Positions 1 through 7,214 of a stretch of 34,798 nucleotides of DNA are shown piece by piece. The notes beneath the pieces were generated by a model, which saw nothing but the letters and a program-made list of their open reading frames with translations, was not told the origin of the DNA and did not search any database. Every line of letters begins with the position of its first letter. Within the stretch, counting starts at the first letter, position 1. This stretch comes from JADGGV01 sp035715725 (lineage in GTDB: Bacteria > Gemmatimonadota > Gemmatimonadetes > Longimicrobiales > RSA9): positions 1 to 34,798 of the forward strand of contig DASTKT010000118.1 in NCBI GenBank assembly GCA_035715725.1. Reading direction: 5' to 3'. Made by a program: the position numbers and the translations under genes.

Positions 1-878
1 AGCAGCGCCGGCAGGTAGACGAGCGAGGCGAGGAAGAGCCGGCGGGCGCTGCGGGTCGACCGCTCCCGCGCGAACTCGAGCGCGCGCCAGCCGTAGAGGC
101 CGCCCAGCACCAGCGCCGCGGCCGCGTAGAGCGGGCCCGCCCCGCCGTCGAGCCAGGGGACGAGGCTGGTCGGCAGGAGCGCCAGCGCGTAGACCAGCGA
201 CACCCGCCCCGAGGCGCGCCCCGTCGGATCCACGGTGCCGAGGATCCGGAACCCCGCCCGCGCGTAGTCCTCGCGGCAGAGCCAGCCGATGGCCAGGAAG
301 TGCGGGATCTGCCAGGCGACGAGGATCCCGACGAGCGCGAGCGCCGTCGGCCGCACCGGCGCGCCCGTGGCCATCCATCCCGCGAGCACCGGGAGCGCGC
401 CGGGGATCGTGCCGACGAGCGTGCAGAGCGGGGTGCGTCGCTTGAGGGGCGTGTAGGCCAGGACGTAGCTGGCGTGGCAGACCGCCAGCAGCAGCGTCGT
501 CGTCCAGGGGAGGAGCACGGCGGCGTACGTCAGGCCGGTCACCGTGAGGGCGACGGCGAGTCCCACGGCCTGCGAGCGGCCGAGCGCGCCGCTCGGGAGC
601 GGCCGCCCGGCGGTGCGGCGCATCCGGGCGTCGAGCTCCGCCTCGCGGATCTGGTTCAGCGCCGCGGCGCCGGCGGCGGCCAGCGCCGTCGCGACCACGG
701 TGTGCAGCAGGAGCAGCGGCGCGAGCACGCCGCCCGCCGCCGCGACGTACCCGCTCGCGGCGGTGATGGTCACGAGGAGCGTGATCCCCGGCTTCGTGAG
801 CGTGAGATAGGACCGTGCCGCGGCCAGTCCGGTGCGCCGGCGGCCGGCCGGCCAGGTGAGCGTCAGGGCGGGCTGCAT
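1..878 (-). CDS. ctaB: Protoheme IX farnesyltransferase (CtaB/CyoE), 3' end cut by window
   Basis: Integral membrane prenyltransferase that attaches a farnesyl group to heme B to make heme O, the precursor of heme A for heme-copper oxidases. The diagnostic UbiA-family signature is visible: N-Q-I-R-E-A-E-L-D followed by R-M-R-R-T-A-G-R-P-L-P-S-G near residues 74-95, then the conserved Y-T-P-L-K-R at about 140 and W-Q-I-P-H-F near 190. The ATG at 878 follows a GGAGGG ribosome-binding site. It lies 37 nt downstream of the SCO1-like gene and is the last visible gene of the oxidase-type operon, so it probably makes heme O/A for that enzyme. About 292 codons are present; the C-terminus lies outside the window. 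Family assignment is secure. Confidence 0.95.
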   Translation of the reverse strand, partial: MQPALTLTWPAGRRRTGLAAARSYLTLTKPGITLLVTITAASGYVAAAGGVLAPLLLLHTVVATALAAAGAAALNQIREAELDARMRRTAGRPLPSGALGRSQAVGLAVALTVTGLTYAAVLLPWTTTLLLAVCHASYVLAYTPLKRRTPLCTLVGTIPGALPVLAGWMATGAPVRPTALALVGILVAWQIPHFLAIGWLCREDYARAGFRILGTVDPTGRASGRVSLVYALALLPTSLVPWLDGGAGPLYAAAALVLGGLYGWRALEFARERSTRSARRLFLASLVYLPAL

Positions 879-915
879 GGGCTCCCTCCGGTGCCCGCGG
901 CCGGACGTGGCCGGC

Positions 916-1827
916 TCACAGGCGCCGCACGAGGGCGGTCAACGTGCCGGGGTCCCCCGGCGCGGTGAAGGCGATCCGCCCTTCCATATCGAGAACGTAG
1001 ACCAGCGCCGGGTGCGTGAGCTCCCCGGTGTCCGGCGCGCGGCGCCGGGGGACCGCCCAGGCGTCGAGCACGGCGTTGACCGCGGCGACGCTTCCGCCGA
1101 GCACGTAGGCGTCCGCCGGGAGCTTCCACCCGGTCGCGATCGCGCGGAGCCGGGCCGGCGTGTCCCGCCACGGGTCCAGCGTCACCACGAGGACGGCCGG
1201 CGCGGACGCCGGTCGCGCCGCGCGCACCCTCCGCTGCGCCTCCACTACGTCGCGGACGACGAGCGGGCAAACGGTCTGGCAGTGGCCGTACGCGAAGGCG
1301 AGCAGCACCGGCCGGCCGCGGAAGTCCGCCAGCGCGCGGGCCTCGCCGTGCTGGTCGATCAGCGCGAGCGGCGGCGCCGCGCGGTCCAGCCGGCGCGAGG
1401 CCCCGGCCAGGGGCACCGCCAGGGGGCCGCGCGTGCCGGCGAGGACCGTCGCCACCCGCCACCCCGCCGCGAGCGCGCCGGCCAGCGCGAGCAGCGCGAG
1501 AGCGCGCGCGCCCATGCGGAAGCGGCGCGAGGCGCGGTACCGGATCGCCAGCCCGCGCACGCCGCGCCACCACCCCACGACGAGCACCGCCAGCATCCCC
1601 AGCGGCTGGCCGACGAGGTTGATCCAGCCGCCGAGGTCGGGGAGCCCGTGCGCCGTCACGCCGAAGCAGACGAGCCGCGTGCGCGCCAGCCACGCCGGCG
1701 CCTCCCCGCCGGCGGGCCAGAGCGCGAGCGCCCACCAGGCGGCGGTCGTGAGCGCGATCGCGCCGATCCCGGCCAGGGCGTACGCCTCCTCCCGCGCCGG
1801 GGCGGGAGGAGGCGAGCCGGGGCGCAT
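916..1827 (-). CDS. SCO1/SenC-family copper chaperone with N-terminal membrane domain
   Basis: Likely delivers copper to, or reduces, the CuA site of subunit II encoded upstream. The C-terminal half (about residues 140-303) is a thioredoxin-fold SCO domain with the copper-binding C-Q-T-V-C motif (Cys183, Cys187) and the distal conserved His272 in T-H-P-A-L-V-Y-V. Unlike a typical SCO protein with one anchor, the first ~130 residues hold about three hydrophobic helices around residues 18-38, 67-85 and 105-125. I chose the ATG at 1827, 2 nt after the stop of the preceding small gene, which suggests translational coupling; an in-frame GTG at 1845 would overlap that gene and has no better Shine-Dalgarno sequence. 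303 residues. Confidence 0.88.
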   Translation of the reverse strand: MRPGSPPPAPAREEAYALAGIGAIALTTAAWWALALWPAGGEAPAWLARTRLVCFGVTAHGLPDLGGWINLVGQPLGMLAVLVVGWWRGVRGLAIRYRASRRFRMGARALALLALAGALAAGWRVATVLAGTRGPLAVPLAGASRRLDRAAPPLALIDQHGEARALADFRGRPVLLAFAYGHCQTVCPLVVRDVVEAQRRVRAARPASAPAVLVVTLDPWRDTPARLRAIATGWKLPADAYVLGGSVAAVNAVLDAWAVPRRRAPDTGELTHPALVYVLDMEGRIAFTAPGDPGTLTALVRRL

Positions 1828-1829
1828 CG

Positions 1830-2030
1830 CTACCCGATCTTCCACACGAACGACAGCAGCTTCCAGTTCGTGAAGTAGTAGATCGCGAACGCCGCCAGGA
1901 AGATCAGCACCAGGATCATCGTCCCGGGCGCCTGCCCCATCCAGCCGTGCACCGGCAGGCTCTCCTCGGCGTCATCGGGCAAGGGCCGCGGCGGGTGCAG
2001 CAGCCCGTTCGGGAGTCCGTCCATGGGCAT
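1830..2030 (-). CDS. Small one-helix membrane protein, possible oxidase accessory subunit
   Basis: A 66-residue protein with a polar, proline-rich N-terminus and one clear transmembrane helix near residues 38-57 (I-L-V-L-I-F-L-A-A-F-A-I-Y-Y-F), ending in K-L-L-S-F-V-W-K-I-G. I recognise no family. It sits between subunit I and the SCO gene and overlaps the end of subunit I by 59 nt in another frame, so it is almost certainly co-translated; it may be a small structural subunit like those of other heme-copper oxidases. The ATG at 2030 follows GGAGAG; a second ATG two codons later is possible. The long overlap makes the exact start less certain than the gene itself. Confidence 0.72.
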   Translation of the reverse strand: MPMDGLPNGLLHPPRPLPDDAEESLPVHGWMGQAPGTMILVLIFLAAFAIYYFTNWKLLSFVWKIG

Positions 2031-3549
2031 TGGGAAGCTCTCCTTCCGCGATCGGCGTCCCGAAGAAGACCGACCAGACGGTCACGAGGATGTAGATGCC
2101 GCCGCCGAGGGCGGCGGTCAGCCCGCCGAGCGCCATGATCCCCATCACCAGGTCCACGGCCGGGCTGAACTGAACGTCGAAGGGCGCCTGCGAGAACGTG
2201 ATGTCCCAGTGCCGGCGCGGCACGCCGAAGCCGCCGGCGAACGACATGAAGATCGAGAAGACGAGCATCCCGCCGGCGAACAGGTAGGGCTGGATCTTCG
2301 CCAGCGGCCAGAACGCGATCTTCTTCCGGAAGATGAGCGGGATCACGTAGTAGGTGAGCCCCATGAAGGCCATCGCCGTGCCGCTCACCACCGTGGCGTG
2401 GAAGTGCGCCGGGATGCGCAGCGTGTTGTGGGCGATGATGTTGATCTGCTCCGTCCCGAGCGTCACGCCCGTGATTCCGCCGACGAAGCCGAACACGGTC
2501 ACCGACAGGACGAGCGAGCTGAAGCCCGGGTCGCCCCACGGCGCCTTCTTGATCCAGCCGAAGAAGCCCTGCGTGTAGCCCCGCAGGCGCTGACCGACCT
2601 CCACCCCCGCCGGCACCGTGAAGCCGTGCAGCATGCTGGCCAGCACCGCCATGTACATGAAGTAGCTGGTGTTCACGATCTTCCACGCCGGGCTGAAGCC
2701 CGGGTCCACCAGCAGGTGGTGCGCCGAGGCCATCGAGATGAAGAGCACGTAGAGCACGAACGCCGTGCGGCTGATCTTCTCGTTCAGCACCACCGACCCG
2801 ACCGTCAGCGCGCCCAGCAGGTACCACACCGAGACCATCGCCGCCACGTTGATCTGCTGCGACGAGTGCCCCAGCGCCCACCACATCATGCGGTACGTCT
2901 CCGGGTCCACCTTCATCAGCCCGAGCGACCATAGGAACGTCGGGATGTAGATCGCCGCGCCGTGCCCCAGCGTGATCACGGCGATGATCCCCGCCACCGC
3001 CGCGCCGTACGTCACCAGCGGCAGCGAGCCCGGGTACGTCCGCTCGCGCTTGGCCACCACCAGCGTCGCGAAGAACACCCCCACCACCACCAGCGCGCCC
3101 ACCGCGAACAGGATGATCCCCAGGTAGTAGAGCGGGTGCGCCCGCAGCGGGACGTAGGAGGAGAGCAGAACGTCCGCCTTCCCCGTCCACATCATCCACT
3201 CGGTCAGCGCCGCGCCCACCGCCATCAGCACGAACGCCGCCCACCCCACCTTCGGCGCCGCCACCCGGCTGTTCAGCAGCGGACCGCACGTGAAGTAGAG
3301 CACCGCCATCTCGAAGAACAGGATGAAGAAGATCAGCATCGTCATCCCGTGCACCGTCAGGATCCGGTAGAACCACTCCGCCGGCAGCAGGTGCACCGCC
3401 TGCCAGCGCGTCAGCAGCACGCCGATCGCCGCGATGCCGCCGATCAGCAGCGCCACCGTCGCCGCCACCGCGTTCGCGCGGATCAGCAGCTCCGCCTGCC
3501 GCTCGACCTTCAGCCCCGTCGAGGGGCAGATCCGGTGCGCCGTCTTCAT
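1972..3549 (-). CDS. Heme-copper oxidase superfamily subunit I lacking the active-site Tyr; candidate NO reductase
   Basis: Catalytic membrane subunit of 525 residues with about 12 helices. All metal ligands are present: low-spin heme His67 and His384, high-spin heme His382 (A-H-F-H), and CuB-type His228, His277 and His278 (A-H-H-L-L). The conserved P-R-R of helix XI-XII is also there (444-446). The helix VI motif H-P-E-V-Y of A-type oxygen reductases is H-S-S-Q-Q here, so both the cross-linked Tyr and the D-channel Glu are missing, and the K-channel P-T-G-I-K is P-A-G-V-E (residues 313-317). Such losses are known from nitric oxide reductases derived from oxygen reductases (eNOR/bNOR-like groups), so NO reduction is my favoured inference. 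The ATG overlaps the stop of subunit II (ATGA) behind GGAGGTGG. A divergent oxygen reductase remains possible. Confidence 0.93.
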   Translation of the reverse strand: MKTAHRICPSTGLKVERQAELLIRANAVAATVALLIGGIAAIGVLLTRWQAVHLLPAEWFYRILTVHGMTMLIFFILFFEMAVLYFTCGPLLNSRVAAPKVGWAAFVLMAVGAALTEWMMWTGKADVLLSSYVPLRAHPLYYLGIILFAVGALVVVGVFFATLVVAKRERTYPGSLPLVTYGAAVAGIIAVITLGHGAAIYIPTFLWSLGLMKVDPETYRMMWWALGHSSQQINVAAMVSVWYLLGALTVGSVVLNEKISRTAFVLYVLFISMASAHHLLVDPGFSPAWKIVNTSYFMYMAVLASMLHGFTVPAGVEVGQRLRGYTQGFFGWIKKAPWGDPGFSSLVLSVTVFGFVGGITGVTLGTEQINIIAHNTLRIPAHFHATVVSGTAMAFMGLTYYVIPLIFRKKIAFWPLAKIQPYLFAGGMLVFSIFMSFAGGFGVPRRHWDITFSQAPFDVQFSPAVDLVMGIMALGGLTAALGGGIYILVTVWSVFFGTPIAEGELPNAHGRTPERAAAPAAALAR

Positions 3550-4127
3550 TCGCCACCTCCGGTCGCGCTGCCATCGGCCACCATCCGCCCCGCCTCGTCC
3601 GTCACGATCACCCGCCCCAGCATCATGTGGTGACCGATCCCGCAGAACTCGTTGCACATCAACCGGAAATCGCCCGCCTCCGTCGGCGTGACCCGCAGCC
3701 CGTAGTCGTAGCCCGGCACCACCTGGAAATTGACGTTGATCGGGTACAGCGAGAAACCGTGGTTCACGTCGATGGACGAGATGTGCAGCGTGTACTGCGC
3801 CCCCTTCCGCAGCTTCAGGATCGGCGACCACGCCCACATCCGCGCCTCCAGGTAGACCTCGCTCCCGGGCGGCGGCTCCACGATCGGGAAGCCGTGGTCC
3901 TCACCCACCTTGTACGTCTTGATGAACTCCTCCACCCGCGCATGGTACGCCGCCGGCTCCACGCGCCGCCGCACCCCCGCCGGGTTCTGCCCACCCTTGA
4001 AGTGCCAGAGCGGCATCATCGCGAACAGCACCATGCACCAGCCGAACGCGATCGAGAACCACACCTTCTCCGACTTGTGCGCCGGCTTCCACCACACCCC
4101 CTTCGGGGACACCATCCCGCTGTGCAT
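3546..4127 (-). CDS. Heme-copper oxidase subunit II with CuA site
   Basis: Electron-entry subunit of 193 residues. One N-terminal transmembrane helix (about 23-42) anchors a periplasmic cupredoxin domain. The binuclear CuA ligands are all visible: His123 in D-V-N-H-G-F-S, then C-N-E-F-C-G-I-G-H-H-M-M giving Cys158, Glu160, Cys162, His166 and Met169. A CuA site implies a soluble donor such as cytochrome c or a blue copper protein rather than quinol. Canonical A-type subunits II have two helices, so a single one resembles shorter B-type or NOR-type partners. I chose the ATG at 4127 because it follows a GGAGGGAG site; an in-frame start at 4193 would overlap the preceding small gene. Confidence 0.93.
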   Translation of the reverse strand: MHSGMVSPKGVWWKPAHKSEKVWFSIAFGWCMVLFAMMPLWHFKGGQNPAGVRRRVEPAAYHARVEEFIKTYKVGEDHGFPIVEPPPGSEVYLEARMWAWSPILKLRKGAQYTLHISSIDVNHGFSLYPINVNFQVVPGYDYGLRVTPTEAGDFRLMCNEFCGIGHHMMLGRVIVTDEAGRMVADGSATGGGE

Positions 4128-4144
4128 CGCCTCTCCCTCCCCTC

Positions 4145-4330
4145 TCACGGAAGCGTGGCCACGGGCATCGTGTAGATCTCCCACAGCCCCCACAGCGTGA
4201 AGATCACCACCATGATCAGGACTCCGGCGACCATCAGCAGCGGCCAGTTGTCGAACAGCCGCTGCCCCAGTGGGATCTCCGGCGACGCCGCGTCGCCGCT
4301 CCCCGGGGACTCAACCATCTCCGCCTCCAT
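4145..4330 (-). CDS. Small one-helix membrane protein at the start of the oxidase operon
   Basis: A 61-residue protein with an acidic N-terminus (M-E-A-E-M-V-E-S) and one transmembrane helix around residues 30-50 (L-L-M-V-A-G-V-L-I-M-V-V-I-F-T-L-W), ending in Y-T-M-P-V-A-T-L-P. No family recognised. Its start overlaps the 3' end of the Rrf2 gene by 20 nt, and subunit II begins 17 nt after its stop, so it is translated as part of the oxidase operon. It could stabilise the complex or complete the membrane part of the one-helix subunit II. An internal Met at codon 5 is an alternative start. Confidence 0.75.
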   Translation of the reverse strand: MEAEMVESPGSGDAASPEIPLGQRLFDNWPLLMVAGVLIMVVIFTLWGLWEIYTMPVATLP

Positions 4331-4838
4331 CGGCCAAGGGATCGCGATGCGCGGCGGCCACGGCGCAACTCGCGCCCTCCGCCGCGCGGGGGTCCGTCAC
4401 GTCCGCCGCCGCGCCCGGGCCGCCCGCCCCACCGCCCGCAGCGGCATCCAGCAGCATCGCCACCGTCGTGTCGTGGAAGAACGCGACGGCGCGGTCCACC
4501 ACGCCCGTCCACTCCGCGTGCGCACCACACGCACCCGCCCCCGAGCAGTCCCGCCGGCCCAGCAGGCACCTCCGCCGGCGCGGCACGCCCTCGAACGGCG
4601 CCACGACCGCGTCCAGCGTCAGTGCCGCCGCCGGCACCGCCAGCGTGAACCCGCCCGCCGGGCCCCGCAGCGACGCCAGCACCCCCGCCCGCGTCAGCAC
4701 GTGCAGCACCTTGCTCAGCGCGTTGCGCGGCGCGCCCAGCGCGTCCGCCACCAGCTCCGCCCGCACCGGCGCCTCCCCGGCGTGCTGCGCCAGGTGGAGG
4801 ACGGCCCGGAGCGCGTATTCGGCGGTCCGCGAGATCAT
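4311..4838 (-). CDS. Rrf2-family Fe-S transcriptional regulator, NsrR/IscR-like
   Basis: Winged-helix regulator of 175 residues beginning with the family-typical M-I-S-R-T-A-E-Y-A-L-R. The recognition region P-R-N-A-L-S-K-V-L-H-V-L (37-48) and wing R-G-P-A-G-G-F (58-64) are clear. Three cysteines, Cys91, Cys98 and Cys104 (C-x6-C-x5-C), occupy the Fe-S cluster loop of IscR, NsrR and RirA. NsrR-type proteins sense NO through this cluster. Its place as first gene of a putative NO-reducing operon, overlapping the next gene, supports NO sensing, but nitrite, oxygen or iron are alternatives. The last ~40 residues are Ala/Gly-rich and atypical. It probably binds the divergent promoter region at 4839-4978. 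Confidence 0.88.
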   Translation of the reverse strand: MISRTAEYALRAVLHLAQHAGEAPVRAELVADALGAPRNALSKVLHVLTRAGVLASLRGPAGGFTLAVPAAALTLDAVVAPFEGVPRRRRCLLGRRDCSGAGACGAHAEWTGVVDRAVAFFHDTTVAMLLDAAAGGGAGGPGAAADVTDPRAAEGASCAVAAAHRDPLADGGGDG

Positions 4839-4913
4839 CGGGGCTCGCCTCGAGGCGGGGGTGATTCCGTCGGCACCGCGCGCGACACCGCCCCGTTGGG
4901 GGCCGCGCGGTAC

Positions 4914-4942
4914 TTGTGTTCTTCATGATGAAGTGATAAATA
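4914..4942 (+). promoter_or_regulatory. Predicted sigma-70-type promoter of the cytochrome b fusion gene
   Basis: TTGTGT at 4914-4919 and TAAATA at 4937-4942 are separated by 17 nt and lie about 37 nt before the ATG at 4979, in an unusually AT-rich patch of this intergenic region. The spacer holds the palindrome at 4921-4933. A GGAGG at 4970-4974 is the ribosome-binding site. Confidence 0.5.
4921..4933. promoter_or_regulatory. Inverted repeat, candidate Rrf2 operator
   Basis: CTTCAT-G-ATGAAG is a perfect 6-1-6 inverted repeat between the predicted -35 and -10 elements of the rightward promoter and 83 nt upstream of the leftward Rrf2 start. Position and odd-centred symmetry fit a repressor site such as those of NsrR-like proteins. 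Which protein binds is inferred from the neighbouring gene. Confidence 0.45.
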
Positions 4943-4978
4943 GCGGCACGCAAGACTCTTCTCCCGAACGGAGGCGGC

Positions 4979-6553
4979 ATGCAGCCCAGCGGGGTGCGAG
5001 CGAGGCGAGGTGGCTGGCGGGCACTGACGTGGCTCGACGCCCGGGCGAACGGCCTCTTCGGCTCCCGCTACAACCCGCTCTACCAGAGCGGCGCGATCGT
5101 GGTGGCGCTGCTGGCGGTGCTGCTCGCGACGGGGCTGTACCTGCTGCTCTTCTACCGCCTGGGCGCGCCGTGGGCGTCCGTGGCGCGGATCACGGACCAG
5201 GCGTTTCTGGGACGCTGGATCCGGGGGCTGCACCGCTTCGCGTCGGATGCGGCCGTCGTGGCGGCGGCGGTGCATGCGCTGCGGATGTTCGTGCAGGACC
5301 GGAGCTGGGGCCCGCGCGCGCTGGCGTGGGTGTCCGGGCTCGCACTGGTGGCGGCGATCCTCGTCTGCGGCTGGACCGGTCTGGTGATGGTGTGGGACAC
5401 GCCGGCGCAGGTCCTGGCGATGGAGGGTGCCCGGCTCCTCGACGCGCTCCCGATCTTCTCGGAGCCGATCGGCCGGGCGTTCGTCGGCGAGCGCCCGCTC
5501 CCGAGCGCGTTCTTCTTCCTGAACCTGTTCGCGCACATCGCGCTGCCGATCGGCGTGGGGCTGCTCGTCTGGCTGCACGTGGCCCGGGTGGCGCGGCCGG
5601 TGCTGCTCCCGCCCAAGCGGTTGCTCTGGGCGGTCGTGGGCGGCCTGACCGCGCTGGCCGTGCTGCGCCCCCTCTGGATGGCGCCGCAGGCGGATCTCCT
5701 CCGCCTCCCCGGAGAGACCCGGCTCGACTTCTTCTATGCGTTCTGGCTTCCGCTGGTCCGGGGCGTTCCGGCGTGGACCGTGTGGGCGGCCGGGGTCGCG
5801 CTGGTCGGGGCGGTCGTCTCGGTGCCGCTCTGGGCGCGCCCGGCGCGCTCGCGGCGCCCGGCCCGCTCGCTGGTGAACGAGCGGCTCTGCACCGGCTGCG
5901 AGCAATGCATGCTCGACTGCCCCTACGGGGCGATCTCGATGGTCCCGCGCACGGACGGGCGGCCCGGCCTCGTGGCGAGGGTGAACCAGGACCTCTGCGT
6001 GTCGTGCGGGATCTGCATCGGCTCGTGCGCGCCGATGGGGGTGGGCCCGGGCCGCACGGGCCGGGACCAGCTCGCGGCGGCGCGGGCGTTCGCGGAGCGG
6101 GCGGAGATCGGCCGCGCGGACGTGGTCGTCCTGGGGTGCGAGTGGAGCGCCGCCGGCGTCTCGCCCGGGGCGCTGGCGGGCGCGCACCTCTTCCCGGTGC
6201 CGTGCGCGGGGAACGTGCACACGTCGGTGATCGAGTACCTCGTCCGCCGCGCCGGCGGCGTGGTCGTCGCCGCGTGCCGGGCGCGCGATTGTCGCGGCCG
6301 CGAGGGCGCGACGTGGCTCGAGCAGCGCGTCCACCACGGCCGCGAAGCGGAGCTGCAGGAGCGGGTGGACCGTCGGCGCGTGCGCATCGTGCACGCGTCG
6401 GCGGGGGAGGCCCGGCTGCTCCGCGACGCGGTGCGCGGCTTCGCCGCGGAGATGGCCGAGCTGCGGCGGGAGGAGGCGGAGGAGGCGCTGGATGTCGTCG
6501 CCCTGTGCCGGGCGGTCGGCGCCGACGCGCGGTCGGAGGGAGCGGCCTCGTGA
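4979..6553 (+). CDS. Cytochrome b6-type / 2[4Fe-4S] ferredoxin / MvhD-like fusion protein
   Basis: Membrane electron-transfer protein of 524 residues with three joined modules. Residues 1-210 form a four-helix cytochrome b N-terminal domain with the paired heme ligands His85/His99 and His186/His200, each pair 14 apart as in cytochrome b/b6. After two more helices (about 214-232 and 265-285) come two [4Fe-4S] motifs, Cys304-307-310-314 and Cys340-343-346-350. Residues 380-450 resemble MvhD, the Fe-S subunit linking hydrogenase to heterodisulfide reductase, with Cys387, Cys409, Cys433 and Cys438. The layout suggests electron exchange between membrane hemes or quinone and a cytosolic low-potential partner; the partner is unknown. 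The next gene overlaps its stop codon. Domain calls are strong, the reaction is not known. Confidence 0.88.
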   Translation: MQPSGVRARRGGWRALTWLDARANGLFGSRYNPLYQSGAIVVALLAVLLATGLYLLLFYRLGAPWASVARITDQAFLGRWIRGLHRFASDAAVVAAAVHALRMFVQDRSWGPRALAWVSGLALVAAILVCGWTGLVMVWDTPAQVLAMEGARLLDALPIFSEPIGRAFVGERPLPSAFFFLNLFAHIALPIGVGLLVWLHVARVARPVLLPPKRLLWAVVGGLTALAVLRPLWMAPQADLLRLPGETRLDFFYAFWLPLVRGVPAWTVWAAGVALVGAVVSVPLWARPARSRRPARSLVNERLCTGCEQCMLDCPYGAISMVPRTDGRPGLVARVNQDLCVSCGICIGSCAPMGVGPGRTGRDQLAAARAFAERAEIGRADVVVLGCEWSAAGVSPGALAGAHLFPVPCAGNVHTSVIEYLVRRAGGVVVAACRARDCRGREGATWLEQRVHHGREAELQERVDRRRVRIVHASAGEARLLRDAVRGFAAEMAELRREEAEEALDVVALCRAVGADARSEGAAS

Positions 6554-7128
6554 ATCGGATCCTGCGCGGCGCGCTGGCGCTGGCCGTCTCGGCGGCGGCG
6601 CTGCTCGGCCTCGAGGCGCTCTCGCGCTACCCCGTGGACGTCGAGGGGAGCGATGGCGCGCTGCTCCGGCTCTCCTGGCGCGTCCGCAGCGTGCGGGTCG
6701 AGCACTGCCGGAAGCTCACGCCGGAGGAGCTCGAGGCGCTCCCGGCGCACATGCGGCAGCCGGAGCGGTGCGAGGGGCGGCTGGCGCCGTACGACCTCGT
6801 CCTCTCGGTCGACGGCCGGACCGTCGAGCGCTCCCTCGCCACGGCCGCCGGCGCCCGCGCGGACCGCCCCGTCTACGTCTACCGCGACATCCCGCTCGCC
6901 CCGGGCGCGCACCGCGTCCGCGTCGAGTTCGTACGCCGGGGTGGTGACGAGGAGGAGGAGGAGCGGGAGGAGGGCGGCGCGCCGCGGCACCTGTCGTTCG
7001 ACGCGCCGGTGACGCTCGCGCCCGGGCAGATCGCGCTGGTCACGTACGACGCCGAGCGGCGCGCCCTGGTGCTGCGCGGTAGCGGCGGCGCGGGCGCGGG
7101 CATGGCGCCGGGTCCGGAACGGCGCTGA
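6550..7128 (+). CDS. Membrane-anchored protein of unknown function, partner of the cytochrome b fusion
   Basis: A 192-residue protein starting at a GTG that overlaps the stop of the cytochrome b fusion gene (GTGA), so the two are translationally coupled. Residues 3-24 form a hydrophobic signal or anchor (L-A-L-A-V-S-A-A-A-L-L-G-L). The rest is predicted to be extracytoplasmic, rich in beta-strand-like stretches, with two cysteines (about 56 and 77) around C-R-K-L-T-P-E-E-L and an acidic run E-E-E-E-E-R-E-E near 136. I do not recognise the family. Tight coupling suggests an accessory subunit on the periplasmic face of the cytochrome. The gene converges with the Rrf2 gene ending at 7215. Confidence 0.8.
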   Translation: MNRILRGALALAVSAAALLGLEALSRYPVDVEGSDGALLRLSWRVRSVRVEHCRKLTPEELEALPAHMRQPERCEGRLAPYDLVLSVDGRTVERSLATAAGARADRPVYVYRDIPLAPGAHRVRVEFVRRGGDEEEEEREEGGAPRHLSFDAPVTLAPGQIALVTYDAERRALVLRGSGGAGAGMAPGPERR

Positions 7129-7214
7129 GGACGCGGCACGCCCCACCGCCCGGGACGGCGGCGGTCACGTCCCACCCGTGATCGACCGGCGGATCCCCCA
7201 CCCGCCGCGCGCGG

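Noticed and set aside
1830..4127. Ordinary aa3-type cytochrome c oxidase
   Set aside because: CuA, CtaB and SCO fit such an operon, but the missing active-site Tyr, helix VI Glu and K-channel Lys, and the absence of subunit III, argue against a standard oxygen reductase.
4270..7128. A 952-codon plus-strand frame running through the Rrf2 gene, the intergenic region and the cytochrome b gene
   Set aside because: Only its end from 6550 is real. The earlier part is out of frame with the clear cytochrome b fusion and antisense to Rrf2.
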